Part shown: piece after piece, positions 46,723-58,514 of the stretch
Numbering within the stretch: the stretch's first letter is position 1
How the letters are laid out: every line of letters begins with the position of its first letter
Origin: Ehretia macrophylla
Lineage: Eukaryota > Streptophyta > Magnoliopsida > Boraginales > Ehretiaceae
Length of the DNA: 64,000 nucleotides
Assembly: GCA_037974665.1 (NCBI GenBank)
Contig: CM075778.1
Span: 13,319,001-13,383,000 of the forward strand
Reading direction: 5' to 3'
Notes under the pieces: model-generated
Databases searched by the model: none
What the model saw: the letters and a program-made list of their open reading frames with translations, nothing else
Told to the model about the DNA's origin: nothing
Translations under genes and position numbers: made by a program

Positions 46723-49700
46723 ATGTCAGTGGATCCAAGGCAAGTGTTGGCTGCAGTGTTAACAATAACCATGTTTGTAATGCTGGGGAACATGATTAAG
46801 CGTGACCACTTTGATTCTCTTCAAGTAACTCCTCACTACACCCCTCATTGCTTCTTGTTTCTTCTCTTGGCTTCATCATTTGTCGTTGGTAAATTTGGAA
46901 CCTCGATTCGATATTGGTATTGCATCTCTTTTTGTTTTTTTTTTGTTTTTTTTTTTTTTGTTGCTTTGCAGAAATTCTCTAATAAAACCTAGATCTTTTT
47001 TTATTGCAGTTCAATCCTCTGTTGTTGTATGATAAGCAGTTAGGTTGTTTAGTTTGATTTTACTCTCATTGTGGTCCAGTTGGTCAATGGATATAGTATA
47101 GTGTTGTTTTAGTATACCCATGAAATTTTGTAAGCTTTTGATGTACATACTGCTGCTTTACTATCATGCTATAAGGAAGATCTGTTTTTCAGTTTAGCAG
47201 TAAAAAGATCTGATGCATCAAGTTTTTGCTAGCTTGTCACACATTAATGACAACTTGTACTCTGTGCTTTCTGATTTACAATTGAATTTCGTCTTCTCAA
47301 GGTGGAGAGTTCTGAAACAACAGCTGTTCAGAAAACTTCAGAGCAGAGCCTTGTTTCCCTTTCGAAGGGGGATAATGGCCCTTGGAAGGAGGATGGTTTA
47401 AGCCTGAAGCCCTGTTGGGATAAACCAGTTTTGGGTAAGTTGATTCGAGTTCTTTTGGGCACCACAATGACTTTCAGATGCCTGTATTTGGTTTCGCCTG
47501 TCTTCTTTCTTTTTTTTTTTTTTCCTTTTTCATTTTCTGCAATTAGTTTTTGTATTACCATTGATTCCTCCCTCCACCCCAGCAAAAGAAAAAAGAAAAA
47601 AAAAAGAAAAAAAAGATCCCTCTAGACCATCTTCTTTGTGATGATCTCCTTCATTTCTTGGCTTGCAGAGGAGGCAGAAAATTCACAAGGGTTTGTGATG
47701 TTCTCATTGACTAACGGCCCTGAATACCACGTCTCACAGGTATCTTTATTTGCCATCTAATTTCTTATTGAAGAAATCTGTTAAGTTCAAACATAATAAC
47801 GGAGTGGATAATAGATTTCCCTAATAAACTTGAAATGTTGTTTTTATCTATGCCATCTAACCTTGCATTTTTATCATTTTGACTGTGTGTACTCCATTGC
47901 TTCGCCCATTTTCACTTTTTAATCATGTACATTGTGGACAGATTTCATATCTCCATAACATCTATGTCAGCTTTTTATCTGAATATGGAAATCTTGTTTA
48001 GCTTTTCTGTACCCAAATATGTAAAAATTTAATGAGCTTCACAAGTTACCTTTACAATATTGTGAAGTTTGGTGCTATAGCTACATATATGTACTTGGAT
48101 GCACCCACTTGGTGCAATTTGAATAATAATTCCTTTTTAATCAAAAGGGATAGCTACATACAAGGTTAGTTAAGCTGACGTCTATTTGAATTTCTATAAT
48201 TGAAATCATCTTCTAGCATTGACTTGATTTTGCTGTTTATGCTTTCTTTTTCAGACTGTCCTTAACTTCTTGGATACAAGTAATCTAGTTGATATAGCGT
48301 TCTTGTTTTTTCTTTTTAGTTGATAAGTACCATTGAGGCATTGACATAACTTTCTTTCGAATTGTTCAAATTAATTATTGCCTCATTTGTTAGTACTCTT
48401 CCTTCTCCATGTGATGGTGCTGTATTTCTATATTGTTTGTTCCATGGCAGTCTTCACCTTCCTAAGTTCAACTACATCAATCATATTTCCCGTTCTACCC
48501 TTCACTAAAGGTACCGTATTGGATTTTCCCAAAGATCACTGATAACTTGGGAACATTTGATATTTTCGCAAAGTGGTTATTGTGTTTTCTTAACATGTCT
48601 TTCAAATGACATTATCTTTTGGAGCGGAGGGAGTGGCATCTTGTGGAGAGAACTTTTTGGCAAAGAAAGGAAGATCCTTTGCGAAAGATGTATGTGTGCG
48701 TGTGCGTGTGTATATAGAAAGTGAGAGAGAGAGAGAGAGGGGAAAAGTTAATGCAAGTAGACCTTAATAACTGTTGTTTCTGCTACGTTCAAAAAAAAAA
48801 AAAAAAACCGTTGTTTCTGCTATTTGTAATTTCTTGGAGGTATCACTATAAGTATTCGACTCTTTCCCTTTTGTTTACTTGACCATATTAACTTTTCTGT
48901 ACGAGATCATCTGTTTTATGTTCTGTATCCATTTTTTTCCAGATAATTTACAAGTTCTTTTCTTTTAGTGAGTGATGATTCTCATCTTTCAGCACGGTTT
49001 ACATTTTGTGTCGACACCTTTTCCAGATTGCTGATGCAGTGGTAGTTGCAAGATATCTCCAGGCAACTCTTGTACTTCCAGACATTAGGGGAAGCGAACC
49101 TGGTGATAGAATGTTAGTGCTTAAAATAGAATCTTTAGCATTTCTTTATTCCTGCTCATGTTGAGTGATTATAATTATCAGATAGGATCTCAGATTTTGT
49201 CAAGCTGTAGTTCAGAAAAAGAAAAAGAAAAAAAAATAAAAAATCTCATATGGGAGAAAGAGTAAACTTTTGTCCGACCGTTTTATTCCCATCCTCGTTA
49301 CATACTATATTCCTTTTTAGTTCTCATTCTTATCTATTATATTTAGATCTTGCAGGAGTAATTGAAGGTTAGTTACAAATGAGTCGTATTATGGAAGAAC
49401 ATCAAAAAATGAAAAGGAGAAAAAAAGTTGATTCCATTACATGCTTCCCTTACTGCAGAAAAAGATAGAACAGTTTACAGTTTGCATTTGCAAACATTTA
49501 TCTGTTAACTAGAAAACTAGATTCTTTCATATGAGGATGCATCTGCATAGTTCCTCTACTATTTGTTATCCAATCACTTGCCATAGATCATAACTCCAGT
49601 TTACGTAGTGCAACATATGTGTTTCTCTTTGTCTTGCTAATTTCTTTGTACGGTGGTAAGATAACATAAAACTTATCCAAAATGAACACGTGGTTATGGC

Positions 49701-51373
49701 ACGGTTACCTATGTACACCTCTTCTTGTTGAATTAGGTTGTTGCTAATAATAATTTCCTATATTTTCCAAGGATCATTTTCCTGGATGACCACAAAGATG
49801 ACACGTGTATTTTGCAAATGTTAAGTGGAGATATTGGTTTCTGCCTGGTTCAAACAAAATTTGTGAAATTGTCATAAAGAGTTTTAAAACTAGGACTTAT
49901 GGTATTAGATAGGGAGAATAGTTAAAGCAACTTCCAACTGTGAGGCTCATCTATATTTTGAAATTGCCAACATTGACACACTATTTCACTTTCAGGAACT
50001 TTGAAGATATCTATGATGTTGAAAAGTTTATACAGAGCTTGGAGGGGGTGGTTAAAGTAGCAAGAACCCAGCCGACTGAAATTTCAGCTCGAAATATTGC
50101 TGTAGTGAGGGTCCCAAGTCGCATTACAGAGGAATACCTTGCTGAAAATGTTGAACCAATATTCAGAACAAAGGGGAACATTAGGCTGGCGACTTACTTC
50201 TCTTCTGTAAACATGAAGAAGACTGAAGAAAAGAGCAATCTTGATTCAGTTGCATGCTTGGCAATGTTTGGAAGTCTACAGCTACAACCAGAAGTTCAGG
50301 AAGTGGTTGATTCAATGGTGGTTCGCCTAAAAACTTTGAGTCGGAAGTCAAATGAGCAATTTATTGCAGTAGATCTGAGGGTTGATATACTGGAGAAAAA
50401 GGGTTGTCAAGGCAATGGTGCTTCTAGATCAAAAAGCTGTTACAGTCCACAAGAAATAGCACTATTTCTAAGGAAAATTGGTTTTGACAAGGACACCACC
50501 ATATATCTGACTCAATCAAGGTGGGATACCAGCCTTGATACTTTGAAGGATTTCTTCCCTAAGACTTACACAAAGGTAAAGTTCTCATTTTCCCTCTCTT
50601 CTGAAAATGCTGGTTACATAAGTACATTTAGATTTAATTGATATCATTATCTAGAGGATTAAGATTTTATTTCAATCCTTGATTTTCCCCTAACGTAGTT
50701 TTGGCAAAAACAATAATGTCATTTTGAAGAATAATAAAAAAAAAAATTAAAATTTTGATAGTCATTTTCCCCCACTTCTTTTCCCTTTCATATCTTTTTC
50801 CTTTCCTCGTTTGGAGGCAAGGGGTACAGGGTGCATATATGCTCGTGTGTGTCTACGAGTTTTTGTTGCTTGTGTTTCTTGTGAATTTGTTCTACTTAAG
50901 GTAATAAACCTTATGTTCCACTAATTGTTTTTCTGTTTTTTTCCCTAAGGACCCTTAGTATGTAAGAATTTGGTGTTACCCCCCATCCCTACCTTCTCAC
51001 ATGGCGTGTGTGTGTATGATATTACCCCCATCCCTACCTTTCCACGTGGTATTGATATGTTGAAGCTTTACTTTGTGTGGAAAAATTGCGACAGGAAAGC
51101 ATAATGCCCGCAGATAAAAAGGCGAAATTCCTTGACTCAAAGGCATTTGAATTTGAGAAGGTTATCGACTTCTATATTTGCTCTGAGAGTGATGTTTTTG
51201 TACCAGCCATCTCAGGGTTATTTTATGCCAATGTGGCTGGTAAAAGAATTGGCTCTGGGAAGACTCAGATACTGGTTCCAGCAAACATTCCAGAGTCTTC
51301 TTCCTCTTCTGCTGATTTCATATCCCATTATGTCACACAAAAGAACCACTTGGCCTATTCCTGTCTTTGCTAG
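46723..51373 (+). CDS. MSR1: MSR-like O-fucosyltransferase-family protein (six exons)
   Basis: Exons 46723-46824, 47302-47434, 47669-47739, 49027-49112, 49996-50575 and 51095-51373 join in frame with GT/AG introns (477, 234, 1287, 883, 519 bp) to 416 residues. Residues 8-25 (VLAAVLTITMFVMLGNMI) form one N-terminal membrane anchor, giving a type II Golgi topology. Conserved blocks: SLTNGPEYH (91-99), LVLPDIRG (117-124), NFEDIYDVEKF (132-142), PKTYTK (319-324), VFVPAISGLFYANV in exon 6, and the C-terminal KNHLAYSCLC. These are features of the plant O-fucosyltransferase (DUF246) family and most resemble MANNAN SYNTHESIS-RELATED proteins, which support (gluco)mannan synthesis in the Golgi; the catalytic reaction of MSR is not established. 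Start chosen because the anchor and VDPRQV N-terminus follow at once. No lesion seen. The nearest homologue could be another clade member (for example the At1g17270 type), so the symbol is tentative. Confidence 0.9.
48781..48806 (+). repeat. Poly-A and (GA)n low-complexity tracts in intron 3
   Basis: Intron 3 (47740-49026) contains (GA)n near 48721-48739 and an A-run at 48791-48807. The phrase GTTGTTTCTGCTA occurs on both sides of the A-run (48773 and 48810), which looks like a target duplication around a short retroposed tail. Otherwise the intron holds nothing recognisable. Confidence 0.45.
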
Positions 51374-52231
51374 CTCTTATGAAACTCAATAACAAATGGT
51401 TCAAAAAGATAGACGATATAGTGTATTCAGAAATGGACACTTGTAATTTTGTTGTGTCGTAGATTGATGTATCTTTTTGTAAGACAAGAAGCAAATTTAT
51501 CTTAGTGAAGTTATAGTTGATTTTAAAAGCCAACAGATGTGTTTTTATGTTCATTTGTTTTCTGGATACATGAAACTGAAGTAGATGTTGATATACATAC
51601 GTTTCTTATGGAGAACAGACTTCAAAACGGTATGAACTCACCTCAGCTCTTCTCTCTCTTCTTTCACCCTCATTCTCTCTCTTCTTTACTCAGCTATTAC
51701 TCTTTCTCTCACCTCACTCCTCTTTCTCTCACCTCACCTCACCTCAGGAGTCCTCCCATCTAGATCCCATCTCAGCTCTGCTCTGCTCTCTTTGTTGTGT
51801 CCAACAATTGGAAGGTCTAGACTTTTTAAAGAAAATTCCTTCTTATGGAGCGCTCTGGCTCAAAAACTTGTTTAGTTATTGAGAAAAATTCAAGATAAAA
51901 AATAGTTTAGCAAAGATATGTACGGATCATGTTGTTGGACAAAGTGGATTGTGGGATTTCAATATCCACATGCTTAATGCCCGGAACTATATTTCCTGGA
52001 TTTCCTCTTCCAGCCTATCAACTTCACTTCACTCCTTAGCCAAGAAATAAATCAAATTCTTATATTGATGATGTTCACAATAAGTTCAGTTCTTCAATGA
52101 AATTTGACCATCGTTAAGCCTTTGTTGTGATGCTTACCATAATTTGACAGGAGCTTGAGTAAAGCAGCGTCATCCTTCTTTGTTGGTAGCTTCTCGGAGC
52201 TCGATATATATTAAGAAAGATGTTGTAAATG
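51374..52231 (+). other. 3' flank of the MSR-like gene
   Basis: Probable 3' UTR to about 51550, then CT-rich low complexity (51634-51790, CTCACCTCACCTCACCTCAGG). No gene seen; no clear AATAAA could be tied to the transcript end. Confidence 0.45.
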
Positions 52232-52240
52232 GAATTATTA

Positions 52241-52634
52241 GGGTTAATATCACTTTTGGTCTCTTATTTTTGATCTCATTGATACTTTGGTCTTTTATTT
52301 TTAAAGTGAGACATTTCAATCCCTTATTTTTTAAAGTTGAGACACCGTTAGTTCTTGTCGCTGATTTCGTAAAAAAAAAATAAAAAAAGTTTGTGGTTGA
52401 CCAAAATACCCCTGCAATTTGGTGGTGGTAGCGGTAGTGGTGGTGGTGGTGGTGGTGGTGGTAGCGGTATTTTGGTCAATTATATGTTTTTTTCATTTTT
52501 TTTAATAGAATTAGCGACAAGGACTAACGGTGTCCCAACTTTAAAAGATAAGGGATTGAAATGTCTCATTTTTGAAATAAGAGATCAAAGTGTCAATGAG
52601 GTTAAAGATAATTGACCAAAAGTGGTATTAATCC
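52241..52634. mobile_element. Long-TIR MITE (foldback), Mutator-type 9-bp duplication
   Basis: The first ~125 bp (GGGTTAATATCACTTTTGGTC...) and last ~125 bp (...GACCAAAAGTGGTATTAATCC) are inverted copies over nearly their whole length, including ACACCGTTAGT..CTTGTCGCT. The centre holds a GGT-triplet tract (about 52421-52465) and a second inner inverted pair TTGACCAAAATACC / GGTATTTTGGTCAA. It is flanked by the same 9 bp, GAATTATTA, at 52232-52240 and 52635-52643. A 9-bp duplication with long TIRs is characteristic of Mutator-like elements. Non-coding and non-autonomous. Confidence 0.9.
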
Positions 52635-52643
52635 GAATTATTA

Positions 52644-53009
52644 AAATGAGATATAGAAAATTCTTCCAACAGCCATGGTTGTTGGTTAGCCCAAAAAGCT
52701 ATGGATAGAATTGTAACACGTCATTGTCGTGGGGCCCAACATTTAGTACACTATATTATTCACAATTATAATAATACCCTCATGCAAAATGTGTAAATTA
52801 CTATAATACCCTCGTGGGTCCCACCAATATATCCATTTATAATGTCCAATTTTCCATGTTATCTACGTGGGTCCCACAACCTTATCTATTTAAAATATGT
52901 AATTTACTATGTTACCCTTATGATCCCATAATACTCAATTGATTTGAAAATCTAGATGTCATATCAACATTTAATACAATCACATAAGCATTTAATACAT
53001 TTAAAATAC
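52644..53009. other. Non-coding interval
   Basis: AT-rich, with two copies of ATAATACCCTC...GTGGGTCCCAC-like sequence (about 52765-52820 and 52860-52925). Could be part of the terminal region of the following MULE, but no TIR partner was found. Confidence 0.4.
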
Positions 53010-53440
53010 TTCTCCCTCCACTTTAACAATTCCCGCTCAAAATTTCAGTGATTAAAAAAACAATACAATCTATAGATGGACATCTTGAATTAGTAGAAAA
53101 CGTATTGTTATTCGTAGTAAGACATTTATATCAATTGTAGAAATAGTAGTCGTTGGGTTAATGTATAACACTTATATGATTATTTATAATAAAAGTAAAT
53201 TATTGTATACATTATTGATAGTAAGTTCTCCTTCCAATTAAAAAAATTCTCACTCAAAATTTCGTTGAGTAAATAAATGATCTAATCTGTAGAGGGGCAT
53301 CTTGAATTAGTAGGAAGCGTATTGTTATTCATAGTAAGACTTTTATATCAATCGTAGAAATATGAAGTTAATGTATAACACTTATATGATTATTAGTAAT
53401 AAAAGTAAATTATTATATACATTATTGCTAGTAAAATGTC
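53005..53440 (+). repeat. Tandem duplication of ~215 bp
   Basis: Two direct copies, about 53010-53222 and 53228-53436, sharing CATCTTGAATTAGTAG, CGTATTGTTATTC and ATGTATAACACTTATATGAT with offsets of 210-217 bp. Located just upstream of the MULE transposase. Confidence 0.85.
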
Positions 53441-54196
53441 AAATCGTATCATAATTAATGGTGGATGTAAATCAAATCATTATCATGTCAGAGATTAATT
53501 ACTCAACTACTTAAACAACTATAATAAATGAAGCTTAATGCCTATATAAGAAATTGTTGCAGAAAATGTTTTTCCACTATATGTTCAATGAATTCAAGGT
53601 TAACAATTAAATTTTTTTTTAATCATTTTTACTGTGTTTTTTATTATTATAATCAATAGTGTTATTATGATAACATAGAGGAAGCATATGTTGAATTGTA
53701 TATTGTTATGTTTACAAAAATTGAATTTGTTAAATCATTTGTTATTTTTTTTTTTGTAGTATTAATTCCTAAATGTTTCCTATGTTATACTATATTAATA
53801 AGTAAGTATTTATTATTATTTGTTAATGGTATACTTATCCTATGATTGTTGTATTAGTTTGTGTGCATGGGTTAACATAGTAAAAAATATCCAGCAATGT
53901 AGTATTAATTGGTAGATATGTGTTAGTATGTTGTCATAAATTATAATAAGTTAAATCCGAAAAAGTTATATTATTTTGTAGAGATAGGACAAGTATGCAT
54001 ATGAAGTTGTTCAAAACTGATAGTGTGTACCATACAGAAAATATGTATGCAGCAGTACATACGTTAATAGGTTGTGTTATGTAGTATTATGTAGATTTTT
54101 AATCTCTCTATATATAAAATAGATTTGTGATATTATGTTTTATACCTGATTGATTATAACAAGTAATTTTAATGTCATTATTGTAGTAATAGAAAG
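53441..54196 (+). promoter_or_regulatory. Upstream region and probable 5' UTR intron of the MULE transposase
   Basis: CCTATATAAG at 53540-53549 is a good TATA box. About 60 bp later AAG/GTTAACAATT (about 53600) could be a donor and TTATTGTAG (54187) an acceptor for a leader intron, with the coding start 10 bp after the acceptor. Inference only. Confidence 0.4.
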
Positions 54197-56662
54197 ATGA
54201 ATGACAATGTAATTCCTGATGTTGGTGGTAGCTCATCAAATTTGCCACATTTGAGCAAAGAAGATATATGTAACATGATATTTGAGTCGGAGGACGATGC
54301 ATTTTAATTTTACAGCAATTACGCACTTGTCACTGGGTTTAGTGTTAGAAAAGAGAGTGTTCATAAAGATAAATATACAAATCAAGCGAAAAGTCAATTA
54401 TTTGTTTGTTCTTGTCAAGATTTTCATAAGAAAGCATACTTGGAGATGCCTAATAGACAACGAGAACATCGACCCTTGACAAGATGTGATTGTACCGCAA
54501 GGCTTCGTATTAAGCTCGATAAAGTGAAGATGCGTTACGTTGTAATAAACTTTGTCAAAAAACGCAATCATGAGTTGGTACCTAAGTTTATGTTCCCAGT
54601 TGTGATCACACAGAAACGTTGACGAAGGTCACAAAGATGAAGCCCACTTTTTGCTTAGGGCTGGAATAACAATTAACAATATTTACGATGTAATTATGTA
54701 TGAGTCTGGTGGATATAAGAATGTTGGCTTCAGTAGGAAAGATTTGTATAACCAATTAAACCGTGATCGCCAAGTAAAAATATGGGACAGGGATGCCCAT
54801 GACGTATTGGCTTATTTACACGGTAAATCGGAGGGTGATCCTGGATTTTTTTTTCCTGTACACGATTGACTATGAAAATCGATTAGATAAGTTATTTTGG
54901 GCAGATGGAAGGTCGAGAGATGAGTATGCAGTATTTGGCGATGTTTTGATATTTGACGCAACCTACAAAACCAAATTCTACAAATTTCCCCTTGTGATAT
55001 TTGTAGGGATAAACAATCACCGAAACATGTATATATTTGGTAGTACGTTAATTCAAAACAAGTGCACGGCTTCATATCTATGGGTGTTGAGGACATTTTT
55101 GTCTGCAATGAACAATAAACATCCTTTATTGGTGGTCACTGACGGAGACAAGTCAATGCATGAGGCAATTGTCAAAGTGTTCCCCAACGGCAAACACAGG
55201 CTATGTAGATGGCATCTCGGAAGTAATGGCACTACAATGTGAAGATACCAGAGTGCAATGCCACATTTAGCCATATAATGTCCCTTAAATGTTCCATTAA
55301 TGAGTTTGAGTACAAATGGAAGAAAATGGTTATTGAGAATGGCCTTGAGAATGACCCATGGATAACATGGGTATATGAGAGGAGGCACATGTGGTCTGAG
55401 GCCTACCTTATAGTCATTTCTTTGCCCTAGTGAAGAGTACTCAACGCGGTGAGGGCATAAATACACATTTCAATAGATTTCTTGGTAGTAGCAGGAATCT
55501 CATTGATTTTGTTAGAGATTACCACGGAGTCTTGGAACGTCTTCGAATTAACAATGTCAATGAAGAATATGTAACAAATTATACAAAGCCAGTGTTGGAA
55601 ACCCAGTTGTTGGAATTGGAGGATAATACAACCAAGCTTTATACCCGACCAGTGTTCAAAAAGATCAGGAAGAAAATTGAGTTGCAAGCAATGCATATGC
55701 ATGAGCAAGTTATTTCTCATTCTAATGAATCTCGTACCTTTGTTGTGACCTATTACAATAACAAATGATTAATTCGACGCGTCTTGTTTAAAAGAGGGAG
55801 ATTGCACATTAGTTATGAGTGACAGAGGTTTGAATCGTGTGGGATGCTGTGTAAACACATTATATACGTGCTTAAGTGTGTAGGATTGAAATCAATCCCA
55901 CCATCATGCATCCATCAGTGTTGGACAGTCGATATCAGTGAATGTTTTCGCCAAAAAAATTTGTCGAGCACAGCCACAAACGAAGTTGAAATGGCTCGAC
56001 ACTGTTATATAATGTTGAAGTGCAGCGAGATGGGTTTTTATGCCAAATAGATGAGCGAGGGATTACATAAGTTGTTGATGGTATCGCCACACTAACCGCT
56101 CGTGCTAAGGAGCGATGGATGATGAAACTGAATATTTCCATTGGTGTTGAAGGATCATCACAACCTGTTCAATTTGATGTCTTGGATCCTAATAGGGCAA
56201 AGCCTAAAGGCACAAGGGATAAAAATCCCCAAAAACAATGAGTATCAAGACGGTGTCGTAAATGCAAGTTAGTAAGTTAATTATTTAATAATTGTAGAAT
56301 AATCAAATTTTGTAAAATGCCTATTAATTATGTGTTTGTAAATTTTTTGTAGGCTTATTGGGCACCAATCAAACAATTGCCTAAAGGTAAAGGATGATAC
56401 ATCCATTGATACTAGTCTGCTGTATCAGGCTATGAACGAAGACCCAAGTCAATCATCAATGTCGACCCCTTTTGTAAACACGAGTTTCCCAGTACTCGAT
56501 CATATACAATGATCTGTTGGTATTAATGTATTGCACAATGGATATGGTAGTAATTCAATGCAATATGAAGATGCTGGTAATACTGTAATGGAGCCCATAT
56601 TTGTCCCACATAACGTTTCATCGACCTCAGCTTTTCATATGTCAAACGCTCGGTATCAATGA
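54197..56662 (+). pseudogene. FAR1/FHY3-type MULE transposase (FRS-like), degenerate
   Basis: ATG at 54197 (MNDNVIPDVGG). FAR1 DNA-binding domain 54265-54600: FYSNYALVTGFSVRKES, FVCSCQDF, RCDCTARLRIKLDK, NHELV; a TAA at 54305 and TGA at 54620 break it. In other frames follow AGITINNIYDVIMYESGGYK, NVGFSRKDLYNQLNRDRQ, then the MULE transposase domain: ENRLDKLFWADGRSRDEYAV, FGDVLIFDATYKT (first Asp), VVTDGDKSMHEAI (second Asp), LCRWHL, and a downstream Glu in INEFEYKWKKM. After breaks near 55240 and 55430 come GEGINTHFNRFLG and a SWIM-like end RFESCGMLCKHIIYVLKC (55840-55880). An intron (about 56271-56352) joins a CCHC knuckle, CRKCKLIGHQSNNC. All domains of a FAR1-RELATED SEQUENCE protein are present, but at least four frame breaks or stops make it a transposon pseudogene. 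Confidence 0.85.
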
Positions 56663-56984
56663 CGATAAGGTGATTTATAAATTGTAGATTTCTACATATA
56701 CCTATGCATGTCTATAAATTATTCCTATACATTTGTTAATGCTATTTTAAAAGCATCTACCAACTTTTGTGTCAATTACCAACATGCCCTTGAGAAACCC
56801 CAACCATTATAAAGTATCTCTTTCTTTCATTTCTTTATTTTTCTAGCACATTTTCTTGTTTTTCTCCTCCATTTCCACTTCACAAGAATGTACATTCAAA
56901 AGAACACCCAAAGGTAAATATTGTTTTTACTTCATTATTTTACCTTTACTTCACCTCACAAGACAATTTTATCATATATGTTTG
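56663..56984 (+). other. Non-coding interval, nothing recognised
   Basis: AT-rich sequence between the MULE transposase end and the 120-bp tandem repeat. A possible small first exon ATG at 56889 (MYIQKNTQ) before GTAAAT could not be joined in frame to the GRF exon. Confidence 0.35.
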
Positions 56985-57345
56985 TTTCTCATCACCTTCT
57001 CTTGGTAAAAATTAGTGCATATATGACATATTTTTGTTTATATTGAAATTACTATTTTATTTTTGAAAGGTTAGACCATTTTGGTGTTGTGGTTTTCATT
57101 AATATTTATTTCTCATCACCTTGTCTTGGTACAAATTGGTGCATATATGACATATTTTCTTTTACGTGACCATTTTAGTTTTTAAAAGTTGGAGCATTTT
57201 TGTGTTGTAGGTTTTCATTTATATTTGTTTCTTATCACCTTCTCTTGGTAAAAAGTAGTGCATATATGACTTTTTTTTTTACGTGACAATTTTAGTTTTT
57301 AAAAATTTGCGCATTTTTGTGTTGTGGGTTTTTATTTATATTTAT
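56985..57345 (+). repeat. Tandem ~120-bp repeat, three copies
   Basis: Units starting TTTCTCATCACCTT at 56985, 57109 and 57228, each with TGCATATATGACATATTTT and GCATTTTTGTGTTGTGGGTTTT-like ends. It lies directly upstream of the GRF zinc-finger exon. Confidence 0.88.
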
Positions 57346-57392
57346 AATTACTCTTGTTGTTTACTTACATTTAAAACTATATATTTTAGCAG

Positions 57393-57709
57393 AATGAAAA
57401 TGTCAACATCGACCCGTCGCAATCGATTTTCACAAACCCAGCACTTGACTTGCGATACATCAACACAAAGTGTCAATGTCATCAAAAGGCTGAAATTATT
57501 ATTGTATCAGATGCAAAGAAAGCTTCAAAAGGGCGTTTATTCTATAATTGTGATATATGTAATTTTTTCAAATGGTGTGAGCCTATTAAGGCTTCTTGGG
57601 AAGGCATTGAGTTGGACGTTACTAAGAGATTGGGAGATGATGAGGATAGTGGAGAGGAGGTGACATTTCCATTGAAGAAGAAGAACGAAAAAAAAGATAA
57701 AAAAGAGTA
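57393..57709 (+). CDS. GRF-type zinc-finger protein (partial, probable second exon)
   Basis: After an acceptor-like TTTTAGCAG the frame reads NENVNIDPSQSIFTNPALDL and RYINTKCQCHQKAEIIIVSD, then GRLFYNCDICNFFKWCEP, then an acidic and Lys-rich tail (LGDDEDSGEEV, KKKNEKKDKKE) to TAA at 57707. C-x-C followed by GR-x-FY-x-C ... C-x-FF-x-W is the GRF zinc finger, found in nucleic-acid enzymes and in many small plant proteins, often transposon-linked. No in-frame ATG precedes the motif in this exon, so an upstream exon is needed or the copy is a fragment. The frame is intact over 105 codons next to a dead transposase. Confidence 0.65.
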
Positions 57710-58514
57710 ATGATATCGCAAAGTTGAACATGTTTCATCTTCTAGTTTGTTGTATTTTGTTGGTGTTAGTCTTTTGTGTTGTAATCTTCAAATGAAATGT
57801 ATGCATTTCTTAGAACAAATCGTTGTATGTTCAACTAGAAGATGACTTGTAGTTAGCCATCTTCAATTTTGTTGTTGGTTAATTTAAGGTATTACCAACT
57901 CTTGGTACATGCGTACCTTAACCTTAAGCAATTTTTTATATGCAAGGGAAGCGGGAAATTGAAATTTATATATTGAAAAAAGAGGCAATTTCAAATTTTG
58001 ATGTATGCAAAAAGCGGGAATTTAAAATTTGAAAGATCTGAGAAGCGGGAAATTCAAAATTTGATTATACGAATAAAGCAGGTATCATAAATATTTTTGC
58101 TCAAGGCATTGACCAAGAAAAAAGGAAATCATGAAAGCAAATATATTTTGCCCAAGCGAATAACGTTTCGCCTTAGGCGAAACTCACTACCGTAAAATGG
58201 TTATTTGGTGCTTTGCCCGAGCGAAAAATGTTCGCCTAGTGGCATCGATGATTATTCGCAAAGGCACGACAATGAGAGGAAGGGAAAAACATTGGCTATT
58301 ATGTATTGGTTATTCAAAGTGCAACCTTTCCCAGTGGCACTGGTGATTATTGATTGCATGTTACGCACGAAGAAAATGACCCTAACTGAACGTACAGAGT
58401 GGCTTCTCTTTACTACCCTCGGTTGATTACGAAGCTAGTCAAAAACTTGGGATAGAAGATGAAGCTAAGTGACAAAGAGAAATCGTTCGAGATGAGTGAG
58501 TTTTCACAATTGAA
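57710..58514 (+). other. Mostly non-coding interval with dispersed GCGAA motifs
   Basis: Contains three copies of GCGGGAAxTT (57949, 58014, 58044) and inverted GCGAA/TTCGC words around 58157-58255 (CGTTTCGCCTTAGGCGAAAC is an almost perfect palindrome at about 58165). Fragment coding for EWLLFTTL or VASLYYPRLITKLVKNLG near 58400-58450 resembles the end of a putative plant transposon domain but is too short to be sure. Confidence 0.4.

Noticed and set aside
47302-47625. 107-aa frame over exon 2 of the MSR-like gene
   Set aside because: It runs through the donor site at 47435 into a poly-T/poly-A intron; only 47302-47434 is exon.
52391-52615. Gly-rich frame over the GGT tract
   Set aside because: Product of the triplet repeat inside the MITE; no coding support.
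55053-55466. 137-aa minus-strand frame across the MULE transposase
   Set aside because: Antisense of the conserved transposase domain; the plus-strand motifs explain it.
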